Source of the DNA: Thuidium tamariscinum
Lineage: Eukaryota > Streptophyta > Bryopsida > Hypnales > Thuidiaceae
NCBI GenBank assembly: GCA_947034885.2
Contig: OX344757.2
Coordinates: 8,928,001-8,992,000, forward strand
Direction: 5' to 3'
DNA: 64,000 nt
Made by a program: the position numbers and the translations under genes. The notes beneath the pieces are model-generated. The model saw nothing but the letters and a program-made list of their open reading frames with translations, made no database searches and was not told the origin of the DNA. Positions 54,930 through 64,000 of this stretch are shown here, in pieces (position 1 is the first letter of the stretch; each line of letters begins with the position of its first letter).

Positions 54930-57095
54930 TCTTTTAAATCATCTTCTACAACAGTTTCTCAAGACATATCAAAAAAGTCATCACCTCATTGTGTACTTGT
55001 AAGTGCTTGTTCTATTTTAATTGATTCATGCTCTGAAGTTTAAATGTTTAAATGTTAATTGAAGAATGCTATTAAATTTTAATTTTTTGTAATAAAATTG
55101 TTCTCAAATTTTGTGACAGAGAGCATTTTGGGGTTTTAATGGAGGAATGATACTCTTTTATAATTCATAACTTTCAATTGATGTTAATATTCTACATCAA
55201 AATAACATTCAGATTTTTAAAATGTTGGTGGATATCTTATGCCAGTTGTTCACCCCTTATATATTGCAAGTACATGATGATAGATTAATGATGATAAAGA
55301 AACTTGTCAATATCCAAAATTCCAATTATTTACTTGAGAATGCAAAAGGAGACTATTTCCTCTCTCAAGCTAATTAGATTGGATTTGAATATTGGATTGT
55401 GATGCAAATACTAATTTATTTATTTACTAGGTTTGTATGAGGAGGGTATTGTACACACAATAACCCTTTTTGTTTAGTAGGACATCAAAGCATGTCGGAG
55501 CTCTTATCACATAGAGGGTATCTTACAAAAAATGAAACTTCTTATAAGAAGGTATAAAATATGCATTAATTTCAATTTTAATTGTCTATTGATGACATGA
55601 TGTTAAAACAATTTAACTTTTGTTTTACATTTAACCATTAGGTAAATATGGTAAAATATTCCATCACTGTTTTAAATAAAACTAGACTAATTTTTAATTG
55701 TAAAAACAACTTTGTAAAAGTGCAATAATACACCACTAGTTGAAACAACAATGAAACAAGGGGGAGAAAAATTTGAGGTGTAACTATAAATGGCTTCATT
55801 TTCTATAAACAAAATCGAAATGTGTTGAATATAGTACAATGTTAGTGGTGGAGTATTATCAATTCAAACCAAACCTATATATGCTATTGATAGTACATAA
55901 TATTGTACAACTTCTTTGACATTCTTACTTTGTTTGATATTCAAATTTATGATTAGAAAATATTCATATCAAGCTTCTAATATCTTTAATGATTAGTATT
56001 TGTCAAATCACTTAAAAAATAGATAACTTTCAGTTGAAAAGTACAATTTTATTTCATTTCTTGAATGAAAGTTTGTTGTGATTGACAAAACTTACACATT
56101 ATATATAGGGTGCAAAATGTTTTAGTCGTGTTCTAAATTTAAATATATTCATTCATACATTGAATAGAAAATATTGCAAGTACTTTGATTTGTCACTTCA
56201 AAGACATCTTCAAAATCTTTACTTGCTTTTCAAGCTAATAACGCCACTTAGAATTATATTATTTGAAACTTTTTAGAGCATTTGCACTCATGCTTTGAAC
56301 ATGTGGGTTTGATGACTTTGAGGGTCTATATGAGAAAAGATCCAACACTTAAAGCCTTGCAATAGGTAGAATTTGAATAGGCTATCTAAAAACAAGCCAA
56401 CACCTCTAATAGTCAAGGGCCAGTACAATTACTTTAGAATACAAATAAGGTGTATTTCTAACATTACTTGGTCTCATGAGAAGTTGGTTTTCTACTTCAA
56501 AGTATAGTGAGTGTGCTATATGGTTGTTTGGAGTGGAGTTGGAAGTAAAGGCAAGATAGATTACTCCTTGTAGACCTCAAAAACAAATCTAATATGAACT
56601 TTCTTTGTCATAATTGAAGGTCATTTTTTTTAGTATGGGTTTGGATGTTGTTAATTTACCAAGCTTATAAGCATTTAGTGTATAAGAATTCCATGATACT
56701 GGTAACGATACTAAAAAAATCTTTAGTTTGCCCTTGAAGAAAGTATGGTAATACTAAGTTCCACATGGATTCTAAAAACATCTCAAAAACCTATCTCAAT
56801 GCCAATGGCTCATTTTACATTACCTTTATGAGCATGACACTTCTTGACCCTCACTAAACAAAAAGATATCATTTTCTATGCCTTCTAAGTTTCTCTACAT
56901 TCTTTAGTCAACATGATGATGGTGAAAATTAATTCCCAAAAGGTACAATAGAGGAAGATATGGTGCAAATAAAGAATTTAGTGCATTAATGGCTTAGTTA
57001 CCATTTGGAATTTTAAATCCCTTTTGAATTTTGGATTGTGTAAGATCTCTTGCTATTGCTTCAACGACCTTATGTTTTCACTCATGATACCAACT
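54930..57095. other. AT-rich stretch without a gene
   Basis: No recognisable domain, terminal repeat or array was found in this 2.2-kb stretch. Confidence 0.4.
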
Positions 57096-57102
57096 TGTTT
57101 AG

Positions 57103-57827
57103 GGGTCACTACATGAAACACTTACTCTATTGGGGTCAAAATGGCCTATTTCAATAAGTCCTTTGACTTTTGAAATAATTTTTTTAAAATAAAAATAAAA
57201 TATGGATAATTTTAAAATAAACGAGAACATTATGTCTCTTAAAATTCAGACCTAAGAAAATTTAACCCTAAAAGTTATGCACAAAAAAAAATGGAAAATA
57301 CAATGAAAATAGACACTTGGATGTTTGATTTTTGAAATAGTAAAAAAATTCAAAAAAATAAACTAAAATAATCTATTTTTCTAACTTAAAGATTCTCTTC
57401 TTAAATCATTTTCATCTTTGGAAAAAATTAATTGTGTTCTCTACATTTGCATAAATGTAGTGTACTTTGAGCACATGTAGAAGTTGGATGGTTTAACTAT
57501 TTTCTTAAATCTCTTTGTGGGCTAAGTTAACTTTAGTAGAAGTTCCTTCTTATTAATTTTGAGATAAAAATTTGCATTTTGGGGTCAGAGATAGGAACTA
57601 CCCCCCGTCCCCTAATGATTCAATCAAGGGTTGTTTAAAAATAGGAAAATAATATTTATAAATTTCAAAAAATGATATAGTTTTATAGTTATCTATAGTT
57701 ATTTATGTATAGTCATTTCAAGTTTTTAATAAAATAGACATATAATGAAAAAGTTATGATTAAAAAACCATATGTCCAAGGCTAAGGGGACAAAAAATAG
57801 TACAATTGGTGTTTCTTGCAATCACCC
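57103..57827 (+). mobile_element. Family B element, copy 3, 725 bp
   Basis: It starts GGGTCACTACATGAAACACT and ends GTGTTTCTTGCAATCACCC. TTAG flanks both sides (57099-57102 and 57828-57831). The interior text follows copy 1 (GGTCAAAATGGCC, TATGTCTCTTAAAATTCAG, GAAAAAGTTATGATTAAAAA, AAGGGGACAAAAAA). No gene. Confidence 0.85.
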
Positions 57828-57831
57828 TTAG

Positions 57832-59380
57832 AATCTACAACATTGAGACAAGGTTGAAGCACTTGTGGTTGGGGTTTGAAGTTGCTAAAAAAAGTTTATT
57901 TTAACTCACATGGCATTCATAGTTACAATGTCTAGTACTTGCTCAAGAATTCATGATGGCTTTCTATAATGCTCCATTGGTGGTAAGAAAAAACACTAGA
58001 AGAAAAGAAGATCCCACCATTTGTCTTGATGGAGTGGATGATTGGATAAGCAAGATTTCATGTTTCACAAAAATTGGTGGACAAGCCCATTGGTTGAGAT
58101 TGGTCAATCTTGAGAGATTCAATATTTGTAGAGTTCATAGTAGATCCTTCCCTTCTCACTAGGTCCACATGAAAGTGTAATTGCTCACTTAGACCTTACA
58201 ACTACCTTTACAAATTGTGGTCAAGTTTGGTAGAGCATGGCAAAAAGCCCAAAGGATAGATTGAGTCTATAGTAGTGCAATGAGTTGATTACAGAGGCCC
58301 TACCATAGGTGAAATTTAAAACAAACAAACAATGTTGTGCCACAATAATACTACTATTGACACCTTTCCTATCTCATAAGGAGTCTTTGATTGCAAATAT
58401 GTATCCAAAATTTGCAAATTTGATCATGTGTTGCAAATATAAAGTTCTTGCATTTTTCCAAGGGATGGAAGGGATGGTCTCTACAATTGACTTGTTGCAC
58501 TACTCAAGACTTGCCTTGGAGGATGCTCTAAGCAACAAAAGCCTAGGTCAAGCAAGCTTGGGCCGAAAGAGGCCTCAAGGCAATTGCATTCAAGCCAAAT
58601 ACTACCGGTATAATTCAGTTAAAGAGAAGAGTAAATTTGAGGCCTTTTTCTGTCATCCAATCATGCCCAAATCCTAGCTATCAATGCGTCCATCCCTCCC
58701 TTCCTCCATGAGATCATATGTTTGGCCTACAAGATAAGAAGGAAGTTGCACCCTACTCCTTCTATCCCGGCCTTTCTTGGCCTGGGTTTATAATAATAGC
58801 AACACAAGCTTAGGAATTTCGTCACTTACAACTCCCTAGTGTTTTCCAAATACAAAATTTAGTTTGTACCTTTGCATGACTAATGAAGGCCCCACTTTGT
58901 GGCCAATTTCTAATTTAATCATTTTTTAAAGGGAGATTCTATGTAGTTGCTAAGTGTTGCACCATATTGAAATATAGGAAACCATGTAGGCATGAGGTGC
59001 AAATCACTTGCTTGCATTACTATGAAGTGAATTGCATTGCATGTAGACAATGAATGAATGAATCAAAGCCAATTAAGTTAGCTTGCTTGGTTCAAGCTAA
59101 TTGGCCTTCAATTGGCTAGACCAAGCAAAAGAATCATAGAAAAGAAAGTAGAGCTAGATTGTAAAAAGAAGAGGAAGAGTTCAAGAAAGAAATGGGGCTA
59201 CCTCCCCTCCTACTTAAGCAACAATCTCCTACAAATCAAGGTTCTCAAGTTCAAGGTTAAAATATTTTGTATTTTAAGTATAAAATCTTTATGATCCAAA
59301 ATGAAACTCCAATCAAAGGAAGTTAGGTCCTAGTATATGTAGTCTTCACATCCAAATATGCATATTTAACATAATTTTAG
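57832..59380. other. Intergenic stretch with weak open frames
   Basis: Frames at 57953-58162 (69 codons) and 58309-58677 (122 codons) have no domain I recognise. AAACACTAGAAGAAAAG near 57981 resembles a CACTA left end but lacks a partner. GGAGGATGCTCTAAG near 58520 resembles a family P right end. Confidence 0.35.
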
Positions 59381-59382
59381 TA

Positions 59383-59613
59383 CTCCCTCTATCCCCAAAT
59401 GATCGTCTACTTTGAATTTTAGTAGGTCATAAAATACTTCTTTGTGGCTAATTATTTTTTAGGTTTTAATGAACACATGCAATGTTCTTCATTGATTTTC
59501 GTCATATAAAATTTTGGAACCTTGCTTGATCATGTTTCTTACAATACAATCTATGAAATCAACTCAAAATAATACCAACAAAATTTTGGACAATCCAATT
59601 GGAACATAGGGTG
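59383..59613. mobile_element. Stowaway (Tc1/mariner-type) MITE, 231 bp
   Basis: TA then CTCCCTCTATCCCCAAATGA opens it, the classical plant Stowaway terminus. The right end GGAACATAGGGTG then TA (59614-59615) is the diverged inverse. The interior TGATCGTCTACTTTGAATTT is also typical. No gene. Confidence 0.8.
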
Positions 59614-59615
59614 TA

Positions 59616-61325
59616 TATATAATATGAGTGTTAACTAAATTCTCTAATGAAAAGGAAATCTTGCACCTTTTGGCGACCAAACTATTAGCTACAAGACGAA
59701 GAGAGATTGGTTCTATAACTTGCCTAAATGGGCACCAAGAGCCAAAATCTCCTACTGCAATAGTTTGATGTCATAAGATCCTCTTTTCTCCTAGTAAAAT
59801 GTAAATTGAGAAAATATTGTAATAATCTAGCCAAAACCAAATTCTAACAAAGAACATAATATTGACAAAAATATATGATTGATCATCAAATGTAAATGAT
59901 TGATAACAAATTATGACTAGAAGAAAAATGTGTCCACCACAACTAATTGAAATGCAACTATATATTTTATGCGGTTGCCCTACAATTACAATCCTTTGTA
60001 TTTGCTCCAACTTTGGCATAGTGTCGTTTCAAAATAATTGCAAAGTAGTCACAAAATGAAGTTATGGTTACAAGAATGTAAGAAAAGAGTTGATGTGTCT
60101 ATCTACAGTTGCATATTATCTTATTTGATAGCGATTCAAATCACAATGCAACTATAGTGCAACTAGACTACAAATAAACTATAACTACAATGCAACTGCA
60201 TTGCAACTACAATTTGGCTAGAATTTGACTAAAAATGACTAGATTTTAACTAGAAAACAACTAGAATGCAACTAAGGAAAGACTGAAAAGCAACTACTAT
60301 TAAGTCGTTTATTAATTGTCCCATATCAATTGTCAAGAATACTAATAGGTTGGATATATAAGAATTGTAAATTATAGCATTCATGTGTAATGAATTTTGA
60401 TAATGAAATTCTAATATTTCTATATTTTGTAGATTTTTACACTTTTTAGATTTCTACAACTTATAGATTTCTACAATTTGTAGATTTTTACAATTGTAGA
60501 ATTCTATAATCTACAAAAATCTATAAATATTAAATTTTAAGAATTTTTTGGATTTAGAAATCTAAAAAAGAAGATAGATTTGAAATTTTGAATCTACAAA
60601 TCTTTGAGATCAAATTTCAAAATCTACAAATCTATAAGTTACAAACATATTGTAAATAAGTTGCAAACCAATTGCACATTAGTTGCAAACGAATTGTATA
60701 AGAGTTGCACAAAAGTCACACACAAATAACTCCTACATAAGAACCCACACCAAAGAATTCATTGACAAACTTTTAAGTAGACTACCAAATGAGAAACAAC
60801 CTTGAAAATCTTTGCAATTGCTTTGCAACTAGTATGACTTGTTCATTGCAACTGTAGGCTCTAAATTGTCACCTACTTGCAAATGTCTTATGCAACTACA
60901 AAACCAGTTGAAAACAAAAGTTGCACAACTCCTTGTTTTTTTCTAGTGTACTCACTGTACAAATTTAAATATATAGTTTATCTCTACAAAGAGGCATTTA
61001 AAGTGGCAATTACTATATTTGCACAATTTTAACATTATGTTGAGTTGAAAATTGATCCACTTGGGAATTAGGACTATTTATTTGTTTCAATTTTAAAACC
61101 AAAAATTGTGTACATATGCAATGAAATTACAATCCAAACCCAACTATAGCCTAATCTAATTGAATTAGATTCTATATATACTCTATGCATTTGTTAGAGG
61201 ATCCATTATGAGTTGAATTTGAATGACATCAAACAATGAATTAGACCTTGTCGCAAAATGGTGGCAAAAATGAACCTAAGGCTCATTTTTTATTTGGTTG
61301 GGTTTGCTAACTCCAACATGGTTTG
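59616..61325. other. AT-rich stretch with short-word repeats
   Basis: Segment 60110-60300 is full of GCAACTA/AACTAGAA words. Segment 60415-60510 repeats TAGATTTCTACAA-like words that can pair with AATCTACAAATCT-like words at 60590-60640. It ends near a CACTA-like TTTTTTCTAGTGTA at about 60942-60955. It may be a diverged CACTA MITE, but no left end was found. Confidence 0.4.
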
Positions 61326-62982
61326 TTAACCTATAAAGTTCTTAGACTATGTTTTTCCAGAAAAAAACACTCTAAAACTACCATTTCTAGTACAAGAGGC
61401 TAGATTTTAGAAAAAAATATATGTAATTGTAGGATCTTGAAGTATGGTGGTTTGAAAAGATGTGGAAAAAATTTCAAAATTTTTAACCATGTGGATTATA
61501 AGATATTAGCATTTAAATTGATAGGAATGTTTTTTTTGCCTTGTAAAAAACAAGGTAGTTGCACTCTACAACAAGACATTTATATGAAGAAATGTCCATG
61601 CTAGTAATGCTTCTTTAGTTTCATTTTTCTAGGTAAGTTGGCTATATGCTTGAAAAATTTTAGATCATTCGGAATTATACAACATATAGGAAAAAAATTG
61701 TAAGTAGAAAATGATTCAAAATATTGAAGTGTTAAGAATTTATTCATAGAACTAAAAAATCCCAATTCCAATTGTTGTTATTCTATAATAAAAAATCTAT
61801 ATCTTCTGATTGTATTTTTTTGAAGAAATATTGAAAGTTGAGTTAAATAAAAACTTCAAAGTTTATTTAAGAGGAATGGGTACTTGCAAGAAACACTTCA
61901 CATTTTTGTCTCAAAAATGTTGTTTTGGGGCATAGTACTGGTAGTATTATGCAATCATGACAATATAGTGTGTTTGATGCACGCCTACAAATCTCAACCG
62001 TCGATTTTAGGCGCCTGCAAATCTAGGCCGTCAGTTTAGTATTATGTAGTACTATTCAGTATTATAAACTACTACAAAATACTTCACAAGCCACATGGAG
62101 CAAAAAATAGCAGAAAAAGGGACTGCAGACATTTTTATTTTTAATAATTCAATAAAAAATCAAATTTTAAAAAAAATCCATTTTTCTAAAAAAATTGTGC
62201 ATACATTGCAACAAAAAATTGCTCTAAATTTTTTTTCCCTCTTCGTAGCGTTTGTGCAAAGGAAGGTCATTTTGACCCCATGTGGACAATAGACATTTTA
62301 CTATTTTCATAAAAACTCACCGTCAATCCTTGAAATGTTAGTAGACCTCCAACTTGTCCAATTTGTGGCTTCAAATTCGAAATTTTGAGTAAAAAATATG
62401 ACTAAAACCCCCCAAAATGGCCAAGGTAGATAGCCAATCGGGGGCAATTTATAAATAGTAAAATAATTTTAAAAATATTGAAAAAATTATAAAACATATA
62501 AAACTTTTGCGTACATATTCATTCCAAATTTCAAGTTGAAAGGGCAAAAGATGCAAAAGTTATGAGCAAAAAACTACCTAGTAGAGGTCAAGGGGACAAA
62601 AAAAAGGACAAGTGTTTCTTGCAATCACCCAAATCCATAATTGTTTGCAAACTAAAATCCTCATACCTTTCATCTCATTAATCAAAATGGAATAAATCAA
62701 AGATTTCTACATATAATGAAAAAATTCAAATTTCTGTTAATGAAAAAAGTGATATTTTTGGATCTACTTGGATTGTTTCCCTAGCAAAGAAATTACATAA
62801 TCATACAATAAAATTTTAACCATGTAGTTAGACTAAAGTTATGAAAATTGTTGGGTCTTAAAGATATTCCTTCTCCACATGCTGTGTAAGAACTTAAGAA
62901 AAACAAATATAGATTGCATTCATAGTAAACTATCCAAGATTTCTATGTTGCCAAAAAATATGGCTTAGTCCTCTAAGGTTGA
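61326..62982 (-). mobile_element. Family C element, copy 9, split by family B copy 4
   Basis: The left end is TTAACCTATAAAGTTCTTAG and the right end TAGTCCTCTAAGGTTGA, both diverged. The two parts, 61326-61877 and 62631-62982, join at GAGGAAT/AAATCCATAATTG, which in intact copies reads as AGAGAATCCATAAC. It is inverted relative to copies 3 and 8. Confidence 0.75.
61878..62630 (+). mobile_element. Family B element, copy 4, 753 bp
   Basis: It starts GGGTACTTGCAAGAAACACT and ends AGTGTTTCTTGCAATCACCC. The flanks are GAAT (61874-61877) and AAAT (62631-62634), one mismatch. The interior carries AGATGCAAAAGTTATGAGCA and GGTCAAGGGGACAAA as in copy 1. The 65-codon frame at 62095 is not conserved in the other copies. 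Confidence 0.83.
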
Positions 62983-63960
62983 AAACTTAGCTCACTTACT
63001 TATGACTTCATAGACATGAGGTGGATTTTTTGAGCTCAACCAAAATTGTACTTGATTTCTAAATCTTTGTGTTCTTGTAGGGAGAGCTCTTGTCCATCCG
63101 ATCTAGATAACAAGAGTTGCATTGGTAGGAATATAGTTTGCCTAAACTAAAGAATGAAGACAAGAAGACCTACAATTGGTCTAATTGATCATGTTGATAT
63201 TTTTTATGGATCATCTCTATAATTAAAGTAGATCTTGCTTTGACTAGTAGCATCTTATTGTTACATAAAAGTCTCAAGTATTCTCTTATGGTTAAAAATT
63301 TGAGTAACTTAGTCATATTGTACTTTGTACATGAGACACATATAGCCTTGACTCAATGGCTTTCATGATGCCACCATGGCACTCTAGTCGGTGTGGTATG
63401 TAGTCATGGGTTCAAACTTTGGCATTCATTCAACTTTGATTGGGACAAATGATCTCATTGTTATATAGAGACCTAAAAATTCCTTAGGAAAAACATTGCA
63501 AGTTCTACTTCTTCAGTGAGATTTTAAGGATGGAATTTACTATGAAAATTACATAGTTGACTCATCATTCTTAACTCCCAATAGATGCTTTATTCATGTT
63601 GATATTGTACACTAAAGTTAAAACCTTCTTTTCCTAGGTTGAGGTAGAGCGGTCCATTACCGTTTGTTTCCTAAATCTGTCACCCTATATATTTGATGCC
63701 AATTGCGTCCACACCGTCATGCAAATTTCCTCGTTTTTTGAACAATTTCAATGCATTATACATTTGTACGATTTGATTTAGGAAAAAAAACAAATTTGCT
63801 TCATAAAGACAACTACATACCAATGTACTTTAATCATAGTCAAAACACACTTAAAAAGGCTTGGACATTTAAGGATTAAGTTAACATCTGATCAATTAAA
63901 TGACCTCTTTCTTATTGAATCATTTTTTTTTACTCAAATGAAACACACTTTCATCGCATT
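62983..63960. other. AT-rich stretch without a gene
   Basis: No domain or repeat boundary was recognised before the window-edge repeat. Confidence 0.4.
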
Positions 63961-64000
63961 AAATAAAATTACAAACCCACCACCCGCAAGTGGCTGGGTG
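63961..64000 (+). repeat. Second copy of the 8126-8165 repeat, cut by the window edge
   Basis: AAATAAAATTACAAACCCAC and then CCGCAAGTGGCTGGGTG match the copy near 8.1 kb with about four changes. What follows is outside the window. Confidence 0.6.

Noticed and set aside
58309..58677. 122-codon frame as a gene
   Set aside because: No domain or homologous copy was recognised, the composition equals its flanks, and it lies among repeat fragments.

Overview
The window looks like land-plant nuclear DNA from a large, repeat-rich genome. It is AT-rich, holds no intact host gene that I can recognise, and consists of mobile-element relics in many age layers. The plant assignment rests on a Ty1/copia relic with a plant-style 3' end, a canonical Stowaway MITE, hAT transposase relics of the ZMYM/ZNF862-like type, a zinc-knuckle/DUF4283-like ORF relic and a 4-kb solo LTR. 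I cannot name the species. No rRNA, functional tRNA, CRISPR or bacterial-style operon is visible.

Layout. 1-1.5 kb is the 3' end of a copia element, with a broken RT/RNase H reading frame, a tRNA-like insertion and a 216-bp 3' LTR. 3.8-7.9 kb holds two opposed LTR-like repeats separated by a CACTA MITE; one is split by a hAT-type MITE. 8-14 kb holds small MITEs and two nested copies of a 238-bp palindromic family (family A). 16.3-17.2 kb is a GC-rich pair of PIF/Harbinger-like MITEs, followed at 18.1-18.9 kb by a frameshifted N-terminal hAT transposase relic. 19.5-23.4 kb is a cluster of TTAA-flanked elements (families C and F). 28.25-28.86 kb holds two 273-bp TA-flanked MITEs in inverted orientation. 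30-34.4 kb is a deep nest of families A, B and C. 36.5-38 kb holds another PIF-like MITE and the DUF4283-like relic. 39.9-41.75 kb holds a B and a C copy. 42.2-44.3 kb is a large foldback element. 45.4-51.8 kb is a minus-strand hAT transposase relic split by the 4,078-bp solo LTR. 52-64 kb is old AT-rich sequence with scattered A, B, C, CACTA and Stowaway copies.

The most interesting material is a set of non-autonomous families whose insertion mechanics can be read from the sequence. Family C (about 933 bp) and foldback F share TTAACCCC-like ends and TTAA target duplications; one C copy sits in one arm of F while the other arm keeps the near-empty site. Family B (725-753 bp, four copies) has GGGTGATTGCAAGAAACACT-like termini and 4-bp target duplications. 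Family A (238 bp) has CA...TG ends and 10-bp duplications, and two A copies flanking a C copy appear to have inserted as one unit. No transposase for any of these families is in the window, so superfamily names are inferences from target-site length and terminal bases.
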